Assembly: GCF_014905175.1 (NCBI RefSeq)
Contig: NC_057789.1
Span: 3,658,001 to 3,722,000, forward strand
Length of the DNA: 64,000 nucleotides
Direction of reading: 5' to 3'
Source: Aphidius gifuensis
Taxonomy: Eukaryota; Arthropoda; Insecta; Hymenoptera; Braconidae
Positions 1 through 13,027 of this stretch are shown in pieces (the stretch's first letter is position 1; every line of letters begins with the position of its first letter). Below the pieces are notes generated by a model. It was not told where the DNA came from and made no database searches. It was given only the letters and a program-made list of their open reading frames with translations. The position numbers and the translations under genes were made by a program.

Positions 1-988
1 TCTTCATGAAGTCTTCAGGAAAAGTTACGAATAATATATTCATTTATGAATATCCAATAATATTTTTTTCTTTTTATTTTTATTTTTTTTTTCGTTCTAT
101 TATATGTTATATAAAAGCATTGAAAAAAAAAGTATATTAATTTATCAAAGTATATTGCACACTTTTATTGTGAATAAAGAAAAATAATAATCATTAATAA
201 TTTGTTTGTTTATTCTATTTTTTTTTTTTTTCTTTTTGTTATCGAATTTTAATTATTGATAATTGTAGCGTAATTAAAAATATTCATAACGCTGTATATT
301 ACCTTGAAATAGAAAAAAAAAAAATAGAAATAATTTTGTTTTTTAAACAAAGAAAAAGTAGTTTATCTATCAATGTTTAAAAAAATTATTATTTTGTTAT
401 CACCAACAAGGCAACAGTTTAATTATTATCTTTACTTTTTTTTATTTGTTATCAATATTCAAATTTCAAAATAATAATGCCAATTGGGCAATTATATTTC
501 TAGGGAATTTTCATTTTGTATACAGTTACTAGGCAGCCATATTTTTTTTTTTCTCTCATCTTTCTCTCTCTCTCAGCTGTTGGAATTGGTTGGAATTCCA
601 GAAAGGAAAAAAAAAAAAAAAGAACATATAAAACAGGTTTTATGCACGCAGCAAGTGTTACATTAGATCTAATAAATTCTAACATGCAAATATTTTTTAT
701 AATTTTAATGATAAAAAAAATTTTAAAAAAATGTGAAGTTTAAGATTTTAGTGATCGTCAGTAAGACGTATCAAAATTTAATTAAAAACTATCAATTCAA
801 TGTAAACATAAATATTTTTTTTATTGTCATGTAAGTGTGTATATTGTATGTACATATAGAAATAATTATATAAAATTTATTTTTATTATTTGGGGTGATT
901 TTTATATAAATAAAAATTACAATGACTCATTTATTTCATATATATTTTTCTAATGATTATTATTACATTTGGATCTAGGCCTTACAAC
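1..988. other. AT-rich 5' flank, no gene seen
   Basis: Poly-A/poly-T rich sequence upstream of the C5-epimerase. Short open frames around 484-743 overlap on both strands and consist of translated homopolymers, so I do not call a gene. A promoter or noncoding 5' exon of the downstream gene probably lies here, but I cannot place it. Confidence 0.6.
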
Positions 989-3112
989 ATGATGAGAATT
1001 AATTTCAAAACAATTTTGTTAATATTAATGGTTGCTGTTGCTAGTTCAATATTAACATACTGGGGCAATTGTACTCGTTTATTATTTGTCAACAAGCCTG
1101 AAGTCCAATTACAACAAAAGGTAATTTATTTTATTTATTTTTCTATCTACTCTCTCCCTTTTTTTATCAACAAGATTATTGATTTTATTTAATCTTTATT
1201 TCAAATAACAAAAATAGATTAAATTAATTATTAGGGTAATTGTATTTTTCCTTTTTTTTAATTTTTTTTTAAATTGGATTTATTCAATATTTATTCTAAA
1301 TAAAAAAAAAATTCTAAATTAAACATATCAAGCAGATATTGATGCTGCACTTGAAATTTAAAAATAAAATAAACATCTGGAGATGATAGCTGATAATTAG
1401 CATAGAAATTAAGCTGAATATTTATTTATAAATAATGTAAATTTAATTTTTTCATCAGCAGGAACAACATTTGGTTAATATCGAGCCAACTTATCAAGAT
1501 ATTGATTGTAATATAAATGGTGGTTATTTGATAAGTTGTAGAAAAGAAGGAGATGAAGTTTACATACCATTTTCATTTATCCACAAATATTTTGAGGTAG
1601 CTATAGATAATATATAGATTTTAATACATAACAGTAATTTTATTTTATGAAATTTCATTACAGATTTATGGTAAATTAGCAACATATGATGGTGTTGAAC
1701 GTTTTGAATGGTTACACAGTTATTCAAAAATTTTATCACCAAAAAGTAAATATGATTCACGTGGTGTATTTATGACATTTGAAAATTATAATGTTGAAAT
1801 ACGTGAACGTGTTAAATGTATAACTGGTTATGATGGTGTACCAATGTCAACACAATGGGAAACACAAGGTTATTATTATCCAACTCAAATTGCACAATTT
1901 GGATTATCACATTATAGTAAAAATTTAACTGAACCAGAACCACATCGTAAAATAATTGAAGATGCTGAAAATTTAAAAAAAAATTGGCAAATATCACAAG
2001 GTTCAACATTAACACGTACATTTGATGAATATAAAAATACATATATTTATGAATTTACAACACCAGAATTAAGTAAACAAGGAATTTATTTACAACTCAA
2101 TCATATACTATCATTTGTTATAAAATTTGATTTATATATTATTGATAATACAACAATAACAATAGTACTACAAAATCGTGAAAAAAAAGATTTATATTAT
2201 CTTCATTATTCAACAATTGATACAGTATTAAGTACAAATAATAATCATATTTATTATGGTATTGGAAAACGTAAAAATACATGGCATCGTTTAACACGTG
2301 ATTTAATAATTGATTTACAAAAAGGCATTAATATTAATGATAATACAAATAAAGTTAAAAAAATTAAATTAACAAAATTAAAATTGAAAATTATTAAAAT
2401 AATATTAATTGGTAATGGTAAAATTGATAATATAACATTATCAACAAGTGAACATATTGAACAATTTTATGATTCAGCACGTTGGTTTGTTAATAATCAA
2501 AATAAAACAACTGGTGGCTGGTCAAATAATGTCAAAAGAAAATTAGCAATTGGTATGAATATTTTAGAGCCTGGATGGTATTCTGGTATGGGACAAGGAC
2601 ATGCATTATCTGTATTATCACGTGCATATTATCATTCTGGTGATGATAATTATTTAATTGCTGCAATAAATGGTCTTAAGCCATTTAAAACATTGTCAGA
2701 AAATGGTGGTGTATTGGCAAAATTTTTAGATAAATTTATATGGTATGAAGAGTATCCAACACAACCAGCAAGTTTTATATTAAATGGTTTTATATATGCT
2801 CTTATTGGATTGTATGATTTAAAGACAATTGCACATGGTTATGATGATGCTAATGATGCTGGTAAATTATTTGATGATGGTATGATATCATTGAAAAATA
2901 TGCTCACACTTTTTGATACTGGATATCGTACAACTTATGATTTACGACATTTTACATTAAAAATTGCACCTAATATTGCTAGATGGGATTATCATGCCAC
3001 ACATATTAATCAATTATTACTCATCAATACCATTGATGATGATCCAATATTTAGTTTAACTGCTGAAAGATGGATTGGATATATGAACGGTAAAAGAGCA
3101 GCTCATAATTAA
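989..3112 (+). CDS. Hsepi: D-glucuronyl C5-epimerase (heparan sulfate biosynthesis)
   Basis: Epimerises D-glucuronate to L-iduronate in heparan sulfate chains in the Golgi. Model: join(989..1120, 1459..1596, 1664..3112), all phase 0, 572 residues, close to the usual ~600 of the family. The N-terminus (MMRINFKTILLILMVAVASS) is a type II signal anchor, residues 5-22. The luminal part has the family's 'YDGVERFEWLHSYSKI' segment, then 'GVPMSTQWETQGYYYPTQIA', and the C-terminal catalytic (alpha/alpha)6 part with 'GMGQGHALSVLSRAY' and 'RWDYHATHINQLLLI'. An upstream in-frame ATG at 953 exists; I chose the ATG pair at 989/992 because it directly precedes the anchor. The exon 2 acceptor could be 1459 or 1462 (one Gln difference). 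The 1.4 kb last exon carries most of the protein. Identification is confident. Confidence 0.93.
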
Positions 3113-5977
3113 GGTTTTTTTTTTATAATTTTTAATCATTTTATTTATTTTTATTTTACTAACGCTGATAAGTCTATCGAGAACCAAAATTTTTTAATTA
3201 ACAATTTTGTTTTGTATTATATTATGAATGAAAAAATTTTTAATCAACGACAATTTTTAAATTTTCTACTTCAATAATAATTTTAGTATTAGTTTTTTAG
3301 TTTTTTTAGATTTTTTTTTTTTTTTTTTTTTGTATCTACTAAATTAGAAACTACCTCTGAGCCTTTTCTATTCTTCTGATAATATTTTTATCAAGTCAAT
3401 ATTTTAAAAAATATTTAACATTGACATTTGGTATGATGAAAATAAATAGTTAGTGTAAATACATGTAAATCATAGTGCCAGATATAAAATATTGATTTGA
3501 AAAAAAAGAAAAAATAGATTGAAATATTTAGATAAAATTAAGCAAGTATTTTTATCTTAAAATACATATATAAATATATATAGTAACATTTTATTTTAAA
3601 ATTTCATTCGAAAAAAAGATGAAAAAAAAATATATATGCTCACATTTATCATTTTTATCGAATGAAATTAATTGACATATTTTTAATATTTCGAATTGAT
3701 AATTCAATAAAAGCTCAGTATATAATCGAAACTATTATTCAAAAGAAATTGATGAAATATTTTTTTATCAATCATCAATAAATGAGCTAAATTTTATCAT
3801 TTAATTTATAATTTATTTCGAACTGATTTTTTTATACATTCCATTTATTTTAATTAATTATATTATTCATAATTTTTTTTGTTATTATAATTTAAATGTA
3901 AATAATATTTATAATAGTTAATAAGTAATATTAAAATATATATTTTCTCTCAGGATTTTATTGGTCTTTCGCTGAAATAAAAATAGTTTTTAAAAATAGA
4001 TAACAACAGAAGAAAAACTGGTAGAAAAAAATCCTGAGAGAATTTTAAAAAAATATGTAGATTCATCTGCTTTTTAGAATCTGAACAAAAAAAAAAAAAA
4101 TATTAGTGAATGGTGTACCTAATTGTGAATGACGTCAAATACTTTTCGTGAAAAAAATTTTTTATTTAAAAACAAAATGAGCTTCCCATCTATAAACTTA
4201 TACATTTTGTAAGAAAAAAAAACGAAAAAGAATTGTATAATTGTTTATGTATTTTTAAGTTATTGAAAAAAAATTTTTATTTTTATTTTATCAAGTGTGA
4301 AAGTCCTGTAGAAAACGAGCTAAATTACGACTAGATTTAGATTAAATTAAAAAAAAAAAGGCGTTAGTGCTATCATATAAATATTATAAAATAAAAAATA
4401 ACAATAATCAAGCCTTGTGAGAAATAATAAAAAATACGCTTAGAAAATATATTAAGAAAAAAAATGATCCATCGTGATGAAATGCCAATTAGTCGGATAA
4501 TAAAAATGACACATTTTCAATCATAATTAATAATTATTATTATAATTTAGCTAAATATTATTTTACTTACTGGATAAATGTAAAATCACCGAGTAAATTG
4601 AAAAGTGTACTTCATAGGAAAAGAAAAAAAAATAATTGTAAAGAAAATGTATTGTGCAATCATAATGAAATTTGATTGTTATCTATTTAAAAAAAAAAAA
4701 AAAAAAATAGTCAATCGAATGTTATTAGTTTTTTAAATAAAAATTTATGAAAAATCATTTTTTTTTTCATCGAATTTATTTATTAACTATTGTTGTTTAA
4801 TTCTAGCATTAATCTATTATATAAAAAAATTATTTTCAAGTAAGTTCAACTATAAAAATTATTTGTTATTTTTTTTTTTTTGATTGTACAGTTAAAATTT
4901 GACTATTTAAAAAATTATTTTAAATTGTATCAGTTATATTAAATATATCAATGATGATCTAGAAAATTATAATCTATTATCTTTTATTTGAATCATCAAT
5001 TATTTTGTTATTAATGTTATCTAATTAAATTATTTCCATCTAAAATTTCATTTATCTAATTTATCTGACATTATCTTTTTCTCATTTTAAAATCCTAATT
5101 ATTTTACATAATCTTACATTAAAAAAAATTATTTTAACGTAAAACGAAAAGTACTCAATTGAACCGAGTATCATGCCTCCATAGAAATCTTATTTTATAA
5201 ATTTTAATTTTAAATTTATTTTAACATTTAATTCAATTTAAATCATCTTAATGATTTAAAAAAAAAATATTTTTGTTGATTAATAAATTAATAATGTAGT
5301 TTATTAATATATGATTTAAAATTTTATATAAATAGATTATTTTTTGCTTTTTATATTTCTAAAAATTTTAGATTTTTAATTCGATTTCAACTCTGGAGAT
5401 AATTTTTCTTATTAATAAAGAATATAATAAAACAGAATAAAATTTTATTTACCATTTTTTACATTGTACAACTTACAGCAGTAGTGTGATAAATTTCTCT
5501 ACAATAAATTAAATAAATTTTAATTTGTACATTTATGTTTTTTTTAAATTATTTTATTGTATCACATTGTTTGTCTATAGTCTATATTTTTTCTATGACC
5601 TTTTTCGTTATTAGTAATCATTTAATTACATCCTTTATATTGTCATTTAATTATCTAGTTTTAAATTTTATATTAGACCTCAATTTTAAGTTTTTAATTT
5701 CTATTTTAAAATATTAATCATTTACTAGACAGTAACTTGATTTATATATTTACAAATTAGATTTATTTTGAATTAATTAATTCAAATTATTAAAATAAAT
5801 AATCACATTAAGACATCTGTCGTAAAATTATTATTTACAAATAATTTATTGTATAACTGAGAAAAAATACAGACATAAATGTTATTTTTGAATTTAAAAA
5901 AAAAAATCTGAATTGCTCAACCGTTTTGAAGTCATTAAATTTTATTACATTATTATTTGAATTATTTGACATATTTT
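3113..5977. other. 2.9 kb AT-rich intergenic region
   Basis: Lies between two convergent genes (C5-epimerase + and COQ10 -), so it contains both 3' UTRs. I see homopolymer runs and one clear inverted repeat (3945-4042, listed separately), but no open frame with coding character and no RNA gene I recognise. Confidence 0.6.
3945..4042. repeat. 15-bp perfect inverted repeat, 98 bp span (MITE-like or hairpin)
   Basis: Left arm TTCTCTCAGGATTTT at 3945-3959 is the exact reverse complement of the right arm AAAATCCTGAGAGAA at 4028-4042. The 68 bp between holds no open frame. The arms are less AT-biased than the surroundings, so chance pairing of A/T runs does not explain them. It could be a very short MITE with terminal inverted repeats or a transcribed hairpin. 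Confidence 0.6.
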
Positions 5978-7097
5978 CTATCTTTCAAGTCTAACTGTTT
6001 TAATACATGGACGTCCAAAACGTCTTTCTGTTTCATCAATAAACGCTTTTTCCATTTGTCTAACAATTTCATTGAAAAAAAAATTGGATAAACTTGAATG
6101 TAACAATGATTTAAATTCAAATGACAATGAAAAATCAATAACACATGTTTGTAAATTATTTTTAAGACCTGGACTAAATATCCATAGAGTATTTAAATGA
6201 TTGAATAATTTACCATCAGTACATTCAGCTTTGACAAAATATGGCTTATGCATTGTTACATTTGATGTATAAGATTCATTTAATGGTGGAAAACCAATGC
6301 TCAAATTTGCACGTAAATTTTCATCTGTTTTTTTTAATATTTCTGATTTCTTACAGAATGGTACAAAATTTTTGTAATTACCAACATCAGCAACAACACC
6401 ATAAATTTGTTCCATTGAAAATCTATCAAAATAATTATCTAAATTAACACTTTCTCAAATTGACAGGATTTTTTTATTTATATATTCTTTTAATAAACAT
6501 ACCCTATTAATTTTCGACCTTCATATTCTTTCATTTTGCTTTTATCAACAATTGAAGAAGTCAATAGCTTTCTTGAATTATTTCTAACGAAAGAAAAAAT
6601 AAATAAATTGACAATATATTTAAAAAAATGATTAAAAAAAATTTGTATTACCTAATAGAATTTATTGATGGGTTTAAATTAATATCATTTTGTCCATGTT
6701 GATATCTAAAATTATTAAAAAATAAATATAATAATAATAAAGTAAAAAAATATAAAAATAAAATTGTCTAATTGATTTTTAATTACTATACCTGTTTATT
6801 TTTTGGCTTTCAATAATAAATTCCTGAATTGATGACACATGAAGACGTCGAAAATTCATGCAATAAGATTTTCCAGTTTGTAAATTTGTGCTTTTCAATA
6901 AATAAATAAATCTGTAACAATAAAACTTGAAAATTAAAAAAGATACATTCAAATTTCCCGCGCAAGTTGTACCTCTCAAAAAAAATTTATAACAAAATTA
7001 TTTTAATACATAATTGACTTTAAATAAAAATAAAACAACACTTAATTTATATGACTAATTAATATATAAAAAATCACTATTTAATTTACCTGTACAT
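5978..7097 (-). CDS. COQ10: Coenzyme Q-binding protein COQ10, mitochondrial
   Basis: START-domain protein that binds coenzyme Q in the mitochondrial inner membrane and supports respiratory electron transfer. Model: complement(join(5978..6422, 6503..6583, 6652..6705, 6792..6911, 7090..7097)), 235 residues, in frame throughout. The first coding exon is only 8 nt (ATGTACAG), which the phase of the next exon requires. The N-terminus 'MYRFIYLLKSTNLQ...NFRRLHVSS' is rich in Arg/Ser and lacks acids, as expected for a matrix presequence. Diagnostic core: 'YEGRKLIGFSMEQIYGVVAD' and 'YKNFVPFCKKS', then 'FEFKSLLHSSLSNFFFNEIV' and a C-terminal 'ERRFGRP'. It is divergent from SdhB, so the two respiratory genes share about 0.5 kb of promoter. 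Confidence 0.92.
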
Positions 7098-7604
7098 TTT
7101 TAATAGAATCTAAAAATAGTTAATAAAAAAAAAAATAATCTTGTCATCTAAAAATCAAGTGACAAAATGTCAAATAATTAATTGAATTATTTATTCTCAT
7201 ACCAAGACAGTATAAACTTTTAAAAATATTCACAACTAAACATACAATTTTGACAAATATTGACAATAACAATTTAATAATAATATTATTATTTATTTAT
7301 TTTAAACGACATACATTTATGAAAATATGACAATGAGAATAATAAGTCAACCATTATTTATTATTTATATTATGACATTTGTCTTTGCAGACGAGTTTCT
7401 GAAGTCTGCATAAAATGAGAATCCATTTTTCTTTTTGTTTCGCCAGGTTTCGCAGTTGGCAGCAGTTGATAATTCTTACTAAAAAAAAAAAAAAAAATTC
7501 CATTATATAACATTGAATCGTTTTTTTTTTTTTTTTTATAAAACATTAGGTGATCACGTAAATTGTTGGTTTATTATTTTATAAAAAATAATAATTAATT
7601 AATC
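7098..7604. promoter_or_regulatory. Shared divergent promoter region of COQ10 and SdhB
   Basis: About 500 bp between the ATGs of two head-to-head mitochondrial genes. The less AT-rich core is around 7380-7470 (containing 'GACGAGTTTCTGAAGTCTGC' and 'CGCAGTTGGCAGCAGTTG'), the most likely place for the transcription starts. No TATA box is obvious. Bidirectional use is inferred from gene orientation only. Confidence 0.45.
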
Positions 7605-9079
<1,475 letters not shown>

Positions 9080-9353
9080 AATAATTAAAAATATTTTAAA
9101 TTGATATTTCGATATAAAAATATTAATATTACAAGTTTTAATCTGATAGATGAGTTTTAAAATTATTGATAAAATTACAAGTTAAATTTAACTTAAAATT
9201 TTGGAGAAATAATCGTGATGTTTAATATGTTATGAGGTAATTGAATAAAATTTTGTAGACTATATTACAAATATTATCTGACTAATTTTTATTTATACTC
9301 AAAAATTCATTTCATTTTTATGTCAACAAGTTTATTGTATTGGTTTTCGTTTT

Positions 9354-9917
9354 TTATTTATTTATTTTTTTATTTATGCAATGGTTAAAGTGATATTTTA
9401 TTTGATTCATATGCAATTCAAATAAATATTTTGCTTCATTTATACAATCATTATACAAAACATTGGTTCTTGCCTGAATTTTAATTTTTTCTTTTGTCTG
9501 AAAAATAATATTATTAGGTTATTTTGTTAATTAATATTTGTTATTATTTATTATCATTTATTACCTGTATATTTGAGTGTTTTTCTAATTCTATTTTCTT
9601 GCTCATCTCACAAGTTTCATAGTATATTTTAGCCTCACCTGTAATATCTTCTAATTTTTCAATTGATTCATCAAAACATTTTTTCTTTTTATTGTTGTTA
9701 ATATTATTAAACGCATTTTTAAAACTTTCAGTTGTTTTATTTTTTGCAGCTATAATATTATCAATGTCTTGTGAGATTATTGAATCAATTGAATGACCCT
9801 GAAAGTAATTTATTTATTTATATTTTTAAATTTTATAATAACTAGAAAACAATTTCTTTTGCTTACATTGACAATTAAATATATTAATAAATTAAAAATT
9901 ATTATATAATAATTCAT
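9354..9917 (-). CDS. Small secreted C-x21-C protein, array copy 1
   Basis: I do not recognise this family. Model: complement(join(9354..9497, 9565..9798, 9867..9917)), 142 residues, all introns phase 0. Exon 1 encodes a signal peptide (MNYYIIIFNLLIYLIVN). Exon 2 has 'CFDESIEKLEDI...YYETC' with exactly 21 residues between the cysteines. Exon 3 has 'CINEAKYLFELH...FNHC', again exactly 21 apart. The mature protein is Lys/Asn/Glu-rich, predicted mostly helical, with no membrane segment. It is first of four neighbours in the same orientation with the same exon plan and is too short for an open-frame scan to show whole. A remote link to the insect TsetseEP/DUF725-type secreted helical domains is possible but untested. 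Confidence 0.75.
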
Positions 9918-9921
9918 CTTT

Positions 9922-9936
9922 GATAAGATAAGATAA
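9922..9936 (+). promoter_or_regulatory. Three overlapping GATA motifs just upstream of array copy 1
   Basis: GATAAGATAAGATAA lies a few bases upstream of the start codon of the minus-strand gene at 9354-9917 (as TTATC repeats on its coding strand). Insect GATA factors drive fat-body, gut and haemocyte genes. Its position in the 5' UTR or core promoter, and any function, are inferred. Confidence 0.35.
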
Positions 9937-10135
9937 ACTGAATTAAATTGAACTGATGAATTTTTTTTTTTTCTAAATTCAAAGTAAATTATTTTTTAAT
10001 TAATTTATAACAGCAAGTAATTTATTTAATATTTATTTTGTAAATTAATTTTATCAATGAACAATTAATTACAAGTGTGTAAAAATTATATAACATTTTA
10101 AATATTTATTTAATATATTTTTAAACATTTTTTTA

Positions 10136-10716
10136 TTATCCTAAAATTCGAGGAATTTTTCTTGTACATATAACAAAATTTCTAATAGAATTTTTTAAAT
10201 TTTCATTTGAGTTATTTTCAATTTCTCCAATGCAGTTAAGATATTTCATGTCAATTATTAATCTGGCTTTATAATATTGATAATAATCTTCATTCTAAAA
10301 GAAAAGAAAAATATATTTCATTAGATTAATTTGTTTATAATAATTTCTATAGAAAATATTACCTCAATATTTGATTTAGTCAATTCTTCATTTTCTTTAA
10401 TGTCCACATCATCACAAATTTGATAAACCTTTTTAAATTTATCTAAGATATTTTCTATATTTTGGATCGTTTCCATCAAACATATATTTCTATTAACTGT
10501 AAACGTTACAGCAAAAATATTTTTAACTCTTAAAATCATTTCATTTTTTTTAATTTCAAATATATCAACTGGACTCTCATATGTATTTACCTAACATTGA
10601 AAAACAAATTTTAATTATTATTATCAACTGAATATTTAAAAAGTATACTAATTTAATATTACCTTGATGAAAAAATAGGTCGATAAAATGCAAATTAATA
10701 AAATTAAATTCTTCAT
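10136..10716 (-). CDS. Small secreted C-x21-C protein, array copy 2
   Basis: Model: complement(join(10136..10294, 10363..10590, 10663..10716)), 146 residues, phase-0 introns. Exon 1 is a signal peptide (MKNLILLICILSTYFFIK). Exon 2 carries 'CLMETIQNIENI...VYQIC' and exon 3 'CIGEIENNSNEN...NFVIC', each with exactly 21 residues between cysteines. Exon lengths (54/228/159 nt) are close to copy 1 (51/234/144). Sequence identity to copy 1 is low outside the cysteine frame, so the duplication is old or the family evolves fast. A TATAAAAT box lies about 50 bp upstream (10767-10774). Function unknown; the signal peptide and cysteine pairs point to an extracellular disulfide-bonded helical protein. Confidence 0.75.
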
Positions 10717-10766
10717 TAATGACTGATTTTTAAAATTGAATATATATTTTATTTTTTTTGCTTCTT

Positions 10767-10774
10767 ATTTTATA
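10767..10774 (-). promoter_or_regulatory. TATA box of array copy 2
   Basis: TATAAAAT on the minus strand, about 51 bp upstream of the start codon at 10716. Distance and match fit a TATA-driven promoter with a short 5' UTR. Confidence is limited by the AT-rich background. Confidence 0.4.
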
Positions 10775-10962
10775 CACATTTGAATAATCACTATGGATCA
10801 TTTAACAATTTATTTTTCAATAAAATAATAATTATAATAAATATTATTGACAAATAAAAAAATTGGCTTAATCTGTTAAATAAATTAATTTAATTATAAA
10901 TATATGATAATGAATCAACAAACATTGACAAACATCTTTTTTTTTTTTATTTTTTAATTTAT

Positions 10963-11719
10963 TTATATATTTTTAATACACTCTTCAAATATATTTTCAT
11001 TTACATTTAATTTTTTATCTGAATCTAGGATACTTTGCATCAGACAATTTTCCTGTTTATCACGAATATAAACAGAAAAATTGATAAAATCAATTGAATC
11101 GAAATTATCCTTTGTTTCAGTTAAATCGAAATTTATATCGTGACTTGATGATAATAAAATTCCTCTCTTCTCTTGGTTCTTAAATTGAAAAAAAGGTTAA
11201 AACATTAAATAAACAATTGATAATTTGATTTTTTTAAAATTTAAATATAAATAAAATTATTTAATACTTACTATTATATGCTCATCTCTGCAATTGTAAT
11301 ATTCATCAACATTTTCTCGAGTACATTTTGCAATTGTTTCAATACTTTCTTCAATAGTTCTCAATGTTTTATCAAAAAATATACTATAACAGTCTAATTG
11401 CAATTGTGAATCATTTGTTTTTTTAATTTCATATTCTTCTTTCGCACGTAACATATCATCATACAATTTATTTTGTAATTCAAATGATTCAATAACTAGC
11501 TTTTCAACATAGTGCTCAAAAAACTTATCAACTTTTTCAGTTATTATTATTTTTTCATTATCAAGATCTGGACATTTTATTTTATTTTCTCCATCAATAA
11601 CATATGCCTGTGTAAAGAAAAAAAAAGCTTATAATTCAATAATAATATTATTAATATATATAAATTACCTTAACTGTAATAATTGTTGTTAAAATTATAA
11701 AATTACATAATAAACTCAT
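10963..11719 (-). CDS. Small secreted C-x21-C protein, array copy 3
   Basis: Model: complement(join(10963..11178, 11272..11607, 11669..11719)), 200 residues, phase-0 introns. Exon 1 is a signal peptide (MSLLCNFIILTTIITVK). Exon 2 (336 nt) has Cys at exon-relative residues 12, 73, 95 and 106; 73 and 95 form the C-x21-C unit 'CYSIFFDKTLRTI...IAKC'. Exon 3 has 'CLMQSILDSDKK...FEEC', again x21. Exon 2 is exactly the same length as in copy 4 and the cysteines at 73, 95 and 106 coincide with it, so copies 3 and 4 are the closest pair. A 'GILLSSSHD' stretch in exon 3 is unlike the other copies. Function unknown. Confidence 0.78.
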
Positions 11720-12172
11720 TTTTAATATTTTTTTTTCAACTAAATTAACGTTGGATTTCTCTTGACTTATATACAAAATTAATTCTATCTTGTTTGACTT
11801 GAATTATCAAAAACAAATATTGAAAAAAATAAAATATATTTATATCTGTGTATTTCGATATAAAAGTTAAAAATTTAATTTAAAATATTTTTCAAGTTTT
11901 AATTTAAATCATCGTTCAATAAATTATGTAAGACAGGTGATTAAAAAAAAAAAAATTTTAATTTTTTTCACTGTTTCTTAACAGTTACAATCCTCTTTCA
12001 ATAAATTATAATAATTTTAATTTTTACACATTTATGCTTTATTGTTTTCTACATTTATATTTAATTAAATTTTTAAATTTTAATTAAAAAAAATATATGA
12101 AACAAATTTAATTACATGTTAAATTTTTAAAATAATAATTCAATAAAATACAAGTATATTAATTATAATAAT
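11720..12172. other. Spacer between array copies 3 and 4
   Basis: 450 bp of AT-rich sequence holding the promoter of copy 3 (TATA at 11766-11773) and the 3' region of copy 4. No additional or broken gene copy was found in it. Confidence 0.5.
11766..11773 (-). promoter_or_regulatory. TATA box of array copy 3
   Basis: TATATAAG on the minus strand, 47 bp upstream of the start codon at 11719. It corresponds in position and sequence to the TATATAAA upstream of copy 4, supporting a conserved core promoter in the array. Confidence 0.5.
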
Positions 12173-12939
12173 TTAATGTGGTATATCAGCATATGGTGGA
12201 TTCCAGTGTGATAATGTTTTGATACAATCATTTAATATATTTTTTGCTAAATTAATTTTTTCATTAAAATTAGCAACAGCTTTAGTGAGACAATTTGTTT
12301 GGCTTTGGCTAACATCAGCACAAAAATTAACAAATTCTATTATTTTTTTATTCCATCCAGTTTTGTTAAATAATTTTTCTTCAATTATTGATATCTCAAC
12401 TGATCTTGTTTGTCTTTTATCCTTACAAAAAATTAAATGATTATTATTTTTTCATAAATTAATAATTAATTTATATAGTACTTACAGGAAAATTAGTATT
12501 TTTGCAATGATGATATTTATTAAAATTCTTTTGAGTACAAATTTTGATAGTTGATTGACATTCTTCATGAATTGTTGTAATTTTATTTTCAAATGAATTG
12601 TAACAAATTAATTGTTTACTTTCAACATTATTATTTTCATTTTCATAACTTTTTTTTGTATTATTAATGTCGATTTCAACTGCTCTTTGTACAGTCATTG
12701 AATAATTAGCCATGTTCTCAAAAGACCAATCGAAAAATGTTAAAAAATCTTTAGTTATATTAATTTTATTGTTGTCTCCAATTTCTGGACATGGTATTTC
12801 TTCTCCAGTAACAATATTTGTCTTGAAAAAAAATGTTTTTTAGCTTACAATTTTTAATTTTATTATAATATTTTAATAGATCGATAATTACCTGAGAAAT
12901 AATAATTAATTGAGCTAATAAATACAATTTTAAATTCAT
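12173..12939 (-). CDS. Small secreted C-x21-C protein, array copy 4
   Basis: Model: complement(join(12173..12421, 12486..12821, 12892..12939)), 210 residues, phase-0 introns. Signal peptide MNLKLYLLAQLIIISQ in exon 1. Exon 2 (336 nt, identical in length to copy 3) has Cys at exon-relative 11, 73, 88, 95 and 106; C73-x21-C95 is 'CYNSFENKITTI...IKIC', followed by 'CTQKNFNKYHHC'. Exon 3 has C34, C44 and C66, with C44-x21-C66 as 'CLTKAVANFNEK...LNDC'. Potential N-glycosylation sites (NIT, NYS, NNT) occur in exon 2. The C-terminus 'HWNPPYADIPH' is Pro-rich, unlike the other copies. Odd Cys 88 and 34 may pair with each other. Function unknown. Confidence 0.78.
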
Positions 12940-13000
12940 TTTGTCGAAAGGTTTAAATTTTTTTGTTTTGAAATAATACAGAATAGGTGTGGTGGACTTG

Positions 13001-13008
13001 TTTATATA
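13001..13008 (-). promoter_or_regulatory. TATA box of array copy 4
   Basis: TATATAAA on the minus strand, 62 bp upstream of the start codon at 12939. Slightly further upstream (about 13017-13027) the minus strand reads GGGGATTTAAA, resembling an insect NF-kappaB half site; that is a single weak match. Confidence 0.5.
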
Positions 13009-13027
13009 CGAAATTTTAAATCCCCTC

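Noticed and set aside
484..743. Overlapping short open frames on both strands
   Set aside because: Made of poly-Phe/Lys from homopolymer runs; no recognisable protein or splice context.
9354..12939. Polydnavirus-type cysteine-motif genes as identity of the secreted array
   Set aside because: The C-x21-C spacing and absence of a dense cysteine-knot pattern do not fit; no proviral boundary motifs were seen.
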